From Escherichia sp. ESNIH1 (GTDB lineage Bacteria; Pseudomonadota; Gammaproteobacteria; Enterobacterales; Enterobacteriaceae), in the NCBI GenBank assembly GCA_002918705.1, contig PQKR01000001.1, positions 712,759 through 776,758 of the forward strand: 64,000 nt of DNA, read 5' to 3'. Shown piece after piece: positions 1 through 7,305 of this stretch (position 1 is its first letter; each line of letters begins with the position of its first letter). The notes under the pieces were generated by a model that was not told where the DNA came from, made no database searches, and was given only the letters and a program-made list of their open reading frames with translations. A program made the position numbers and the translations under genes.

Positions 1-499
1 CAGCGATCTGGAATACGCGGGATTCGGCGAGGTCGAGCAGATCTTCGCTGGTGCGGCCCTGCGGGTCAAAGCCCGCGGTGGCGATTTCGTTGGCAACCGA
101 GATCATCTCACGCACGACCGCACGTTCGCGGACGATGTCGGCATAGGCGCTAATGTTCGCCGCGCTTGGCGTATTTTTCGATAGCTCTGCCAGGTAGGCA
201 AAACCGCCGACGCTGTCCAGCTGGCCCTGCTGCTCCAGCGACTCCGCCAGGGTGATCAGGTCGATGGGTTTGCTCATCTCCTGCAGACGGTGCATCTCAG
301 TGAAGATGTGTCGGTGCGGGCGGGTATAAAAGTCTTCCGCAACAACGCGCTCGGCAACGTCGTCCCAGCGTTCGTTATCCAGCATTAAACCGCCCAACAC
401 CGACTGCTCCGCTTCGATTGAGTGTGGCGGCACTTTCATCCCCTCGACTTGCATATCGCGGGGTTCAGTCTGTTTGTTGAAGGGTTTATTTCCTGCCAT
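1..499 (-). CDS. dnaB: Replicative DNA helicase DnaB, N-terminal part
   Basis: Hexameric 5'-3' helicase that unwinds DNA at the replication fork and recruits DnaG primase. The minus-strand reading frame starts at an ATG (complement 497-499) and reads MAGNKPFNKQTEPRD, then the N-terminal domain with HSIEAEQSVLGGLMLDN and FYTRPHRHIF. About 166 codons are present; the RecA-like ATPase domain lies beyond the window edge. It is divergent from qorA with about 100 bp between, as in E. coli. Identity is by close match to E. coli DnaB; truncation is only the window boundary. Confidence 0.97.
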   Translation of the reverse strand, partial: MAGNKPFNKQTEPRDMQVEGMKVPPHSIEAEQSVLGGLMLDNERWDDVAERVVAEDFYTRPHRHIFTEMHRLQEMSKPIDLITLAESLEQQGQLDSVGGFAYLAELSKNTPSAANISAYADIVRERAVVREMISVANEIATAGFDPQGRTSEDLLDLAESRVFQIA

Positions 500-602
500 A
501 GTGAATGGAGTACCGAGATAAATTGTGGGTCGAAACTTTATCATATTTTAGATTATGCACCGACCCTAATGTCGCATTGGCTTAGGATCTTTGGGAGGAA
601 AC

Positions 603-1586
603 ATGGCAACAAGAATTGAATTTCACAAGCATGGTGGCCCTGAGGTATTAAAAGCGGTGGAGTTTACGCCCACCGATCCGGCAGAGAACGAGGTGCAGGT
701 CGAGAACAAAGCTATTGGTATCAATTATATCGATACCTACATCCGCAGCGGCCTCTATCCGCCTCCGGCGCTGCCAAGCGGTCTCGGTACAGAGGCGGCA
801 GGCGTAGTGAGTAAAGTTGGTAAAAACGTTAGCCATATTAAAGCGGGCGATCGGGTGGTCTATGCCCAGTCGGCGCTGGGGGCCTACAGCTCAGTACATA
901 ACGTGCCGGCGGATAAGGTCGCTATTCTGCCCAACGCCATCTCCTTTGAGCAGGCCGCGGCCTCGTTCCTGAAGGGGCTGACGGTCTTCTACCTGCTGCG
1001 TAAAACCTATGAGATCAAGCCCGACGAGCCGTTTCTGTTCCACGCGGCGGCGGGCGGCGTAGGGCTTATCGCCTGCCAGTGGTCCAAGGCGCTGGGTGGC
1101 AAGCTGATCGGCACGGTGGGCAACGCGCAGAAGGCGCAGCGCGCATTGCAGGCGGGCGCATGGCAGGTGATTAACTACCGCGAGGAGAGCATCGTTGAGC
1201 GCGTCAAGGAGATCACCGGGGGTAAGAAGGTGCGCGTTGTCTATGACTCGGTGGGAAAAGATACCTGGGAATCGTCGCTGGACTGCCTGCAGCGTCACGG
1301 CCTGATGGTCAGCTTCGGCAACGCCTCTGGTCCGGTCACCGGCGTTAATCTCGGCATCCTTAACCAGAAAGGTTCCCTGTATGCTACCCGCCCTTCCCTT
1401 CAGGGTTACATCACTAACCGGGAGGAGCTGGAAGAGGCTAGCAACGAGCTATTCTCGCTGATTGCCAGCGGCGTGATTAAGGTGGATGTGGCGGAAGATC
1501 AGAAGTTCCCGCTGGCGGAGGCGCAGCGCGCGCACGAGACGCTGGAGAGCCGGTCAACCCAGGGGTCGAGTCTGCTGATCCCCTGA
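603..1586 (+). CDS. qorA: NADPH:quinone oxidoreductase 1 (zeta-crystallin-like)
   Basis: Cytosolic medium-chain dehydrogenase/reductase family enzyme that reduces quinones with NADPH. The start is taken at the ATG reading MATRIEFHKHGG, which follows GGAGGAAAC and gives 327 residues, the E. coli length; an in-frame start 12 bases upstream lacks this match. A GroES-like domain occupies about residues 1-120, and the nucleotide-binding fold carries AAAGGVG at 148-154. As expected for quinone reductases of this family, no zinc-site cysteine cluster is seen. Divergent from dnaB; followed by an ERIC element and an intrinsic terminator. Confidence 0.96.
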   Translation: MATRIEFHKHGGPEVLKAVEFTPTDPAENEVQVENKAIGINYIDTYIRSGLYPPPALPSGLGTEAAGVVSKVGKNVSHIKAGDRVVYAQSALGAYSSVHNVPADKVAILPNAISFEQAAASFLKGLTVFYLLRKTYEIKPDEPFLFHAAAGGVGLIACQWSKALGGKLIGTVGNAQKAQRALQAGAWQVINYREESIVERVKEITGGKKVRVVYDSVGKDTWESSLDCLQRHGLMVSFGNASGPVTGVNLGILNQKGSLYATRPSLQGYITNREELEEASNELFSLIASGVIKVDVAEDQKFPLAEAQRAHETLESRSTQGSSLLIP

Positions 1587-1591
1587 TCCCC

Positions 1592-1712
1592 TCTAAATAA
1601 TTTGAGTAGCAGGAAGGCGGCAAGAGCGCGAGTCCCCAGGAGCTTACATAGGTAAGTGACTGGGGCGAGTAAGCGCAGCCAACGCACCGGCTGCTTGAAG
1701 TATGACGAGGGA
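1592..1712. repeat. ERIC (enterobacterial repetitive intergenic consensus) element
   Basis: About 120 bp of imperfect palindrome. The core at 1634-1668 reads CCCCAGGAGCTTAC, then GTAAGTGACTGGGG, which are the sequences the classical ERIC1R and ERIC2 primers recognise. Outer arms GCAGGAAGGCGGCAAG and CAGCCAACGCA are also typical. It lies just after the qorA stop, upstream of the qorA terminator, so it would be part of the qorA transcript. Confidence 0.9.
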
Positions 1713-1720
1713 AAAGAATT

Positions 1721-1752
1721 AGGGCTTCCCTTAAGGAAGCCCTTTCTTTTTT
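1721..1752 (+). terminator. Intrinsic terminator after qorA
   Basis: GGGCTTCC-cttaa-GGAAGCCC stem followed by TTTCTTTTTTT. It serves the rightward qorA transcript after the ERIC element. Confidence 0.88.
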
Positions 1753-1887
1753 TAGTTCGGCTGTATGTAGGGTACAGCTCGATGAATTCTAAGACGCGCA
1801 ATAGTGACAGATTCGATACCTAAATCCTATGCGGTTTGGCTGAACCTGCCAGAGAAAAGTGCCAGGTTGTGATCAAGACCGCATAAC

Positions 1888-2130
1888 TTAGTAACGCCAG
1901 CGGCTATTGCGCTGATACAACGGCAATTTTGGTTTTTTTACCGCCCGGATAACCCAGACGATAGCCACCGCCAGCAGCAGCCAGGGCAGCAGCTTAAACA
2001 TTAACGCAAACAGTCCACCGACAAACATCAGCGCCGTGGCCACTGCCAGCGCGACAATAATGCCCAGCAGCGAGACGCCCGTGACCAGTAGCATCATAAA
2101 AAATCCAATAACAAACAGTAGTTCCAGCAT
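1888..2130 (-). CDS. pspG: Phage shock protein G
   Basis: Small inner-membrane effector of the phage-shock (Psp) envelope-stress response. 80 residues, as in E. coli, starting MLELLFVIGFF and ending NSRWRY. Two or three hydrophobic segments fill residues 1-65, followed by a basic tail. It lies next to dusA on the same strand, and a sigma-54 promoter sits about 33 bp upstream, consistent with PspF-dependent control separate from the main psp operon. Confidence 0.95.
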   Translation of the reverse strand: MLELLFVIGFFMMLLVTGVSLLGIIVALAVATALMFVGGLFALMFKLLPWLLLAVAIVWVIRAVKKPKLPLYQRNSRWRY

Positions 2131-2162
2131 GGCTCTTCCCCCTTAATAGTTACCCAATCTAT

Positions 2163-2178
2163 TACAAGAAACGTGCCA
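2163..2178 (-). promoter_or_regulatory. Sigma-54 promoter of pspG
   Basis: On the minus strand TGGCACGTTTCTTGTA has the -24 element TGGCACG and a -12 element TTGTA at the correct spacing. It is 33 bp upstream of the pspG ATG. Established knowledge: pspG is a PspF/RpoN target in E. coli. Confidence 0.82.
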
Positions 2179-2199
2179 GAATTTAATGCATTGATAATA

Positions 2200-2232
2200 A
2201 AACAAAACGCCCCGCAGCGTGCTGCGAGGCGT
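2200..2232 (-). terminator. Intrinsic terminator of dusA
   Basis: Minus-strand hairpin CGCCTCGCAG-cacg-CTGCGGGGCG followed by TTTTGTTTTATT, directly after dusA. It isolates the pspG promoter from dusA read-through. Confidence 0.85.
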
Positions 2233-2261
2233 GGTGAATTTAGCTAACTTTTAGCGAATTT

Positions 2262-3269
2262 CTAACGCTTATCCGCCACCAGCTTTAGCGCCTGCTCCAG
2301 TACATCGATATCCGCCCCAGCCTTATGGGCGTTTTCACTCAGGTGGCGACGCCACTGGCGCGCACCGGGAATGCCCTGGAAAAGGCCCAGCATATGGCGA
2401 GTGATATGCCCGAGATAGGCGCCGTTGCTCAGCTCACGCTCAATATAGGGATACATGGCCCGCACTACCGCAACCGGATCGGCATCGTCACGCGCTACGC
2501 CAAAGATCTCACGGTCAACCGCGGCCAGAATGCCTGGGTTTTGATACGCCTCGCGCCCTACCATCACCCCGTCCATATGCTCAAGGTGCGCCTTTGCCTC
2601 TTCCAGCGATTTGATGCCGCCGTTGATAGACATGGTCAGGTGCGGGAAGTCGCGCTTAAGCTGATAGACACGCGGGTAGTCCAGAGGCGGGATCTCACGG
2701 TTCTCTTTTGGGCTGAGTCCGGAGAGCCAGGCCTTACGGGCGTGAATAATAAACGTCTCGCACTCGCCCTTGCCGGAAACGGTATCAATAAAGCTGCAGA
2801 GGAATTCGTAGCTGTCCTGGTCGTCAATGCCGATGCGGGTCTTCACCGTCACCGGGATAGAGACGACGTCGCGCATGGCTTTGATGCAGTCCGCCACCAG
2901 CTGCGCATTGCCCATCAGACAGGCGCCGAACATACCGTTCTGCACGCGATCCGACGGACAGCCGACGTTGAGGTTGATCTCGTCATAGCCGCGGGCTTCG
3001 GCCAGCTTCGCACAGTGGGCCAGCTGAGCCGGATCGCTGCCGCCCAGCTGAAGCGCTACGGGATGCTCTTCGTCACTGTAGGCCAGATAGTCACCTTTAC
3101 CATGAATAATCGCCCCGGTAGTCACCATCTCGGTATAGAGCAGCGTCTCCCGCGACAGCAGGCGCAGGAAATAGCGACAGTGGCGGTCGGTCCAGTCGAG
3201 CATTGGCGCGATGGAGAAGCGGTGGGCGGCGAAGGCAGTAGCGGGCGTGACTGGCGGCATAGCGTACAT
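2262..3269 (-). CDS. dusA: tRNA-dihydrouridine(20/20a) synthase DusA
   Basis: Flavin enzyme that reduces U20/U20a in the D-loop of tRNAs with NADPH. 335 residues. The TIM-barrel motif [12 protein letters not shown] is at about 21-32 and the catalytic cysteine lies in [12 protein letters not shown] (C104). KTRIGIDD and NGGIKS are flavin/tRNA-site motifs. The start reads [13 protein letters not shown]; the second Met (codon 4) is an equally possible start because the first 18 residues are poorly conserved. It lies between pspG and the TraF-like gene; in E. coli yjbL/yjbM lie on the zur side. Confidence 0.96.
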   Translation of the reverse strand: MYAMPPVTPATAFAAHRFSIAPMLDWTDRHCRYFLRLLSRETLLYTEMVTTGAIIHGKGDYLAYSDEEHPVALQLGGSDPAQLAHCAKLAEARGYDEINLNVGCPSDRVQNGMFGACLMGNAQLVADCIKAMRDVVSIPVTVKTRIGIDDQDSYEFLCSFIDTVSGKGECETFIIHARKAWLSGLSPKENREIPPLDYPRVYQLKRDFPHLTMSINGGIKSLEEAKAHLEHMDGVMVGREAYQNPGILAAVDREIFGVARDDADPVAVVRAMYPYIERELSNGAYLGHITRHMLGLFQGIPGARQWRRHLSENAHKAGADIDVLEQALKLVADKR

Positions 3270-3326
3270 TTTTTCATCAAAATGGAAAAGGGGCGCTACT
3301 ATAGCATACTCATTTAGCCTGAACAG

Positions 3327-3355
3327 CCCGCCGGAGGCATTGCGCCTCCGGCGGG
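3327..3355. terminator. GC-rich hairpin between dusA and the TraF-like gene
   Basis: A perfect 12-bp inverted repeat CCCGCCGGAGGC / GCCTCCGGCGGG with a 5-base loop, just after the TraF-like stop codon on the minus strand. There is no clear T-run, so it may be an mRNA 3' stabiliser rather than a true intrinsic terminator. Confidence 0.55.
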
Positions 3356-3362
3356 GAGATCA

Positions 3363-4670
3363 TTAGAACGTCAGGCTGAGCTGCGCGCCTGCGCCCCAGG
3401 TTTCATCTTCACCATAGAGGCCCATCAGGTCGACGTGAACGCGGTTGAACGGCGCAAAACCGATACCGGCGGTGGCGACGTTGCTGTCGTCCCCTTTCAC
3501 ATCGGCGCGGAAGCCCGCACGCACCGCCAGCCAGTCGAGCGGACGCACCTCGGCCCCGACGCCAACATACTGGGAAGCCTCCTCGCTCTTAAAGCCTTTG
3601 GTCTCGGTCAGATCGCCGTCGGCGCTGAGGGTAACCAGATCCGTATGCCACGCCAGCCCTGCGGTAACCACCGGGCTGATCTGGTAGGTATCTTTATAGC
3701 TACGCACCTCTTGAGTACGGCCATTGCGGATCTGGATATCTTTGGTATCGATATCGCGGGAGATCAGGTTCTGTCCGCTCAGGCCTACGGTCCAGTTATC
3801 GCCAAAATCAGCGGCAATACCGGCGTCAACGTTGAAGCCGGTATCGTCGTTACGGTAGCGGCTGCTGTTGAAGTCGCTGCTATCGTAGTCGTAGATGGAG
3901 GTGGTGTAGTTGAACAGCCAGGTTTTTTGCAGCTTCGGCGTCACGCCGATAGAGACCGGCACGTCGCCAAACTGGAACTGACGCGCCACGGCCACGCCGT
4001 AGTCGGAGACGATCGCCGCACGTCCAGACGCGGTAGAGTTCAAGTGGCTGGTAATAAGATCCGAGCTACCGCCAAGGGCGACAAGCGCAGCGTCTCTATA
4101 GATTTCATTGTTATTGCCGCCGCGCAGGTAGTCAATGTCCTGCTGGTCGACGTTGGAGCTGACCCGGGCATGGGCATAGGCCTTCGCCACGAAAGCAAAC
4201 GACAGCACGTCGTTAGGAATGCTTACCGCAATACCGGCGCCTGCATTGGCGCGGGCAGTTTTGCCGTCGAGAAACTCCAGCTCATCGGCTAAATCGGTCG
4301 CGGCGCCGCGCACCTGATTAATGGTTCCCGTTGGGTTAGTAATAAACTGAGCAAAGGTCAGGTTGTCGATAACGTTATCGTAATAGTCGACTTTGTCGCT
4401 GATATCGTCGATTTCATCCTGCAGATTATCTTTATCGCTAATCTGCGCCCGCACGCTCGGCAGGATGACAGTCACGTTATCATCCGGTTTAGCCTTCGCC
4501 AGCAGCGCCGGGTTAATCAGTACGCCGCTGCCATAGCTGGCGGATGCTACGCCGGTGCCGCCCATCGCATCACTACGCGCTTCTGCCCATGTATTGGCTG
4601 CCCCCGCCTGAGTGACTACCCCAAAAGAGACCGCAAGTGTTACCACTGAAAGCTTAAAAATTTTTTTCAC
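3363..4670 (-). CDS. TraF-like outer-membrane beta-barrel protein
   Basis: Probably the family usually labelled conjugal transfer protein TraF (TraF_2). It is chromosomal, with no other transfer gene nearby. The preferred start is a GTG at 4670 preceded by AGGGC, giving a signal peptide VKKIFKLSVVTLAVSFG with cleavage after TQAGA. An in-frame TTG at 4694 would add eight residues before the signal. The mature protein starts with AEARSDAMGGTGVAS and INPALLA, typical of FadL/OmpP1-like barrels, has many alternating beta strands, and ends in phenylalanine (LSLTF), the usual outer-membrane barrel signature. Residues about 80-125 look coiled-coil. The substrate or role is unknown. Family call is from memory of the motif pattern. 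Confidence 0.78.
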   Translation of the reverse strand: MKKIFKLSVVTLAVSFGVVTQAGAANTWAEARSDAMGGTGVASASYGSGVLINPALLAKAKPDDNVTVILPSVRAQISDKDNLQDEIDDISDKVDYYDNVIDNLTFAQFITNPTGTINQVRGAATDLADELEFLDGKTARANAGAGIAVSIPNDVLSFAFVAKAYAHARVSSNVDQQDIDYLRGGNNNEIYRDAALVALGGSSDLITSHLNSTASGRAAIVSDYGVAVARQFQFGDVPVSIGVTPKLQKTWLFNYTTSIYDYDSSDFNSSRYRNDDTGFNVDAGIAADFGDNWTVGLSGQNLISRDIDTKDIQIRNGRTQEVRSYKDTYQISPVVTAGLAWHTDLVTLSADGDLTETKGFKSEEASQYVGVGAEVRPLDWLAVRAGFRADVKGDDSNVATAGIGFAPFNRVHVDLMGLYGEDETWGAGAQLSLTF

Positions 4671-5024
4671 AGTTTGCCCTGTCTTATTGATCAAAGGTCG
4701 ATTTATGCCCTGCCAGTTATCGCCTGGCGAGAGGTGAACTATTGCTGTGAAAAGCGATGCTAAATGCAGCTAATTCGTTTTTTATCTGCATGAGAGTATT
4801 TTTATTCGTAACAATCTGCGTCTTTTTATAAACGCTCTTTACTTATAGAGGAGGAAATTCGATTCGGGAAGTTTTTCTGCTCTGAGCGTTGAAAAATTCA
4901 GGAAAATGCCAGGATGGAGATCGACGGTGGGTGCGGAACGATCGGCGGGATCTCGGCGTTTGTCGCAGGATATGATAAAGTGACGGTTTCAACGTTATTA
5001 CATTACGTAACCTGAGGATGCCCT
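4671..5024. other. Divergent intergenic region, TraF-like gene / zur
   Basis: About 350 bp without a supported gene. The left part is AT-rich and probably holds the TraF-like promoter. The right part leads to zur, with a short imperfect palindrome GTTATTACATTACGTAAC at about 4994-5011. This is not a convincing Zur box. No repeat or RNA gene is recognised. Confidence 0.5.
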
Positions 5025-5540
5025 ATGGATAAGACCACTTCGCAGCAGATGCTGGCACATGCTGAAACGCTGTGCGCGCAGCGCAACGTGCGCCTGACCC
5101 CGCAGCGCCTTGAGGTTTTGCGCCTGATGAGCCTCCAGCAGGGTGCAATCAGCGCCTACGATCTGCTCGATCTCCTGCGCGTCTCAGAGCCGCAGGCCAA
5201 GCCGCCGACGGTTTACCGCGCTCTCGACTTCCTGCTGGAGCAGGGTTTTGTGCACAAGGTCGAGTCAACCAACAGCTACGTGCTGTGTCACTTCCTCGAT
5301 CAGCCTACCCATACGTCTGCGATGTTCATCTGCGATCGCTGCGGCGTGGTAAAAGAGGAGGCGGCTGAAGGCGTGGAAGATATTATGCACGCGCTGGCGG
5401 CCAGGATGGGCTTTGCGCTGCGTCATAATGTCATTGAGGCGCACGGGTTGTGTGCAGCGTGTTCAGAAGTGGAAGCCTGCCGTCATCAGGGCCAATGTCA
5501 GCACGATCACAGCATTTTAGTGAAGAAGAAACCGCGTTAG
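5025..5540 (+). CDS. zur: Zinc uptake regulator Zur (Fur family)
   Basis: Zn-dependent repressor of zinc uptake genes such as znuABC. 171 residues, matching E. coli Zur throughout. The winged helix includes PTVYRALDFLLEQGFV (61-76). Metal-site cysteines occur as CDRC (C103, C106) and CAAC (C143, C146), with a histidine-rich tail HDHS. The start MDKTTSQQ follows CTGAGGATGCCCT. Downstream, CGGTAC/GTACCG at 5563-5580 forms a short hairpin without a T-run. Confidence 0.97.
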   Translation: MDKTTSQQMLAHAETLCAQRNVRLTPQRLEVLRLMSLQQGAISAYDLLDLLRVSEPQAKPPTVYRALDFLLEQGFVHKVESTNSYVLCHFLDQPTHTSAMFICDRCGVVKEEAAEGVEDIMHALAARMGFALRHNVIEAHGLCAACSEVEACRHQGQCQHDHSILVKKKPR

Positions 5541-5615
5541 GTTAAAAAGTAGTGGGAAGAGTCGGTACGTCCTTGTACCGTCGGGCAGGGTAGTCAAACT
5601 GTTAATCCAGGGTGA

Positions 5616-5825
5616 TTACCAGCGATACTCGTTACGGGTTTCCCAGTCGACCACCTCTTTCTCAGCCTGGTCTTTTTGGTAGCCATAACGTTCCTGAATT
5701 TTACCGACCAGCTGGTCGCGTTTACCTTCAATAACGGTCATGTCATCGTCCGTTAATTTACCCCATTGCTCTTTCGCTTTACCTTTGAACTGTTTCCAGT
5801 TACCGCCGACTTCGTCTTTATTCAT
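5616..5825 (-). CDS. yjbJ: CsbD-family stress protein YjbJ
   Basis: Small, abundant, hydrophilic protein of unknown biochemical role; in E. coli it is induced in stationary phase under RpoS. 69 residues starting MNKDEVGGNWKQFKGKAKEQ, the CsbD signature, and ending NEYRW. Convergent with zur. In E. coli dinF lies between yjbJ and lexA; here lexA follows directly. Confidence 0.96.
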   Translation of the reverse strand: MNKDEVGGNWKQFKGKAKEQWGKLTDDDMTVIEGKRDQLVGKIQERYGYQKDQAEKEVVDWETRNEYRW

Positions 5826-6090
5826 AATGGTATCCTCATCATCGTTCGGTGTTGAATAGCAATATTCGTTGGTCCTTCGTTACGTTCTTTATCTGCTGAA
5901 CGTGATAATAATTGTAGCTAAGGATTTTCTAAGCTGGGGATTATTCGGAATATTTAACCATTCAGGCGCGAACAAACAACAGGAAGGCAAGGCAAGAAGG
6001 CAAGGCTAAAGGAGGTGAGAAAGAGAGAGGAGGAAAAACATTAAGCGCTGTGACAGCAGAAGGTTAACTGCCACAAGCACTTATATGCTA

Positions 6091-6699
6091 TCAGAGCCAC
6101 TCGCCGTTGCGAATGACGCCGACCGCCAGACCTTCAATACTGAAGTTCTGCTGACGAAGGTCAACAACGATGGGATCGAAGTCACTGTTTTCAGGCAGCA
6201 GCTGCACGGTATTGCCCTGCTTTTTCAGCCGCTTTACCGTCACTTCGTCATCAATACGCGCCACAATCACCTGGCCGTTACGCGCTTCCTGCGTTTTATG
6301 TACTGCCAGCAGATCGCCATCCATGATGCCAATGTCTTTCATCGACATCCCGCTAACGCGCAGCAGGAAATCGGCGCTGGGCTTAAACAGTGACGGATCG
6401 ACCTGGTAGTGGCCCTCGATATGCTGCTGTGCCAGCAGCGGCTCACCGGCAGCGACCCGGCCAATCAGCGGCAGGCCATCTTCCTCTTCCTGCAGCAGAC
6501 GGATCCCGCGCGATGCGCCGGAAACAATCTCAATGACGCCTTTGCGCGCCAGCGCTTTCAGGTGTTCTTCTGCCGCGTTTGGGGAACGGAATCCCAAACG
6601 CTGCGCAATTTCAGCACGCGTCGGCGGCATGCCGGTCTGGCTGATGTGATCGCGAATGAGATCAAACACCTCTTGCTGCCTGGCTGTTAACGCTTTCAT
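6091..6699 (-). CDS. lexA: LexA repressor
   Basis: Repressor of the SOS regulon that self-cleaves with RecA filaments. 202 residues. N-terminal winged helix 1-69 with [13 protein letters not shown]; cleavage site A84-G85 in RVAAGEP; catalytic serine S119 (GMSMKD) and lysine K156 (TVKRLK). All functional residues are at E. coli positions. Two SOS boxes precede it, so it is autoregulated. dinF, its usual downstream partner in E. coli, is absent: the next 265 bp hold no coding remnant I can recognise. Confidence 0.98.
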   Translation of the reverse strand: MKALTARQQEVFDLIRDHISQTGMPPTRAEIAQRLGFRSPNAAEEHLKALARKGVIEIVSGASRGIRLLQEEEDGLPLIGRVAAGEPLLAQQHIEGHYQVDPSLFKPSADFLLRVSGMSMKDIGIMDGDLLAVHKTQEARNGQVIVARIDDEVTVKRLKKQGNTVQLLPENSDFDPIVVDLRQQNFSIEGLAVGVIRNGEWL

Positions 6700-6707
6700 C
6701 CCGCCCC

Positions 6708-6744
6708 CTGGGTGTATATACAGTTATGCTGTGAGTATATACAG
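6708..6744 (-). promoter_or_regulatory. Two LexA (SOS) boxes
   Basis: On the minus strand CTGTATATACTCACAG (6729-6744) and CTGTATATACACCCAG (6708-6723) lie 5 bp apart and just upstream of the lexA ATG. The first is a perfect CTGT-N8-ACAG; the second has CCAG at its 3' end. This is the classical double operator of lexA. Confidence 0.96.
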
Positions 6745-6807
6745 CAAAAACCGTTTTTGAAACCAAATTTTGAGCAAAACCGCCGCGCAAGGCCGATTTT
6801 GCGCGCC

Positions 6808-7176
6808 TTAGCGGTAATGTGGCCAGAGCAGAATGCCCCAGGTGGCCAGCGCGAGCAGAATAGACATCAGCACCGCCGCCGAGCCCATATCTTTGGCCCG
6901 GCCGGAAAGCTCATGGAAATCAGTCCCGATCCGGTCAACAACCGCCTCGATCGCGCTGTTCAGGATCTCCACTATCATTACCAGCACAACGGACCCAATG
7001 AGCAGCACGCGGGTAATGGCGTCTACGTCGAGCCAGCAGGCAATGACAACGGCAAGGATCACCGCGACGGACTCCTGGCGGAAAGCGGCTTCGTTCAGCC
7101 AGGCAGCGCGAACGCCCTTCCATGAGTACCCTGCGGCTTTAATGATTCGGGTTAAACCAGTGGTATTATTGGCCAT
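6808..7176 (-). CDS. dgkA: Diacylglycerol kinase
   Basis: Inner-membrane trimer that phosphorylates diacylglycerol to phosphatidic acid, recycling lipid by-products of MDO synthesis. 122 residues from the second Met (MANNTTGLTRI), the E. coli start; an extra Met lies directly before it. Three hydrophobic helices, with the active-site stretch EILNSAIEAVVDR at about 70-82 and NEAAFRQE at 28-35. Divergent from plsB, which acts in the same phospholipid pathway; followed by lexA on the same strand. Confidence 0.96.
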   Translation of the reverse strand: MANNTTGLTRIIKAAGYSWKGVRAAWLNEAAFRQESVAVILAVVIACWLDVDAITRVLLIGSVVLVMIVEILNSAIEAVVDRIGTDFHELSGRAKDMGSAAVLMSILLALATWGILLWPHYR

Positions 7177-7305
7177 CAAAAGAACCTTTTTACGTAATTA
7201 TCGTCAATGTCTATGCGAGCGTACCGAGGTACAAAAGATATTCTGCGCGCTTTCTGATATTCTTGCGGCGCAATGGCATTATTAACCAGAGGCTTCACAT
7301 TGTTT

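Noticed and set aside
3363..4670. Integrated conjugative element suggested by a TraF-like gene
   Set aside because: No relaxase, coupling protein, other pilus gene, integrase or attachment site lies nearby; flanks are core genes in normal order.
4994..5011. Possible Zur box before zur
   Set aside because: GTTATTACATTACGTAAC is palindromic only in part and does not fit the enterobacterial Zur consensus; left as unassigned promoter DNA.
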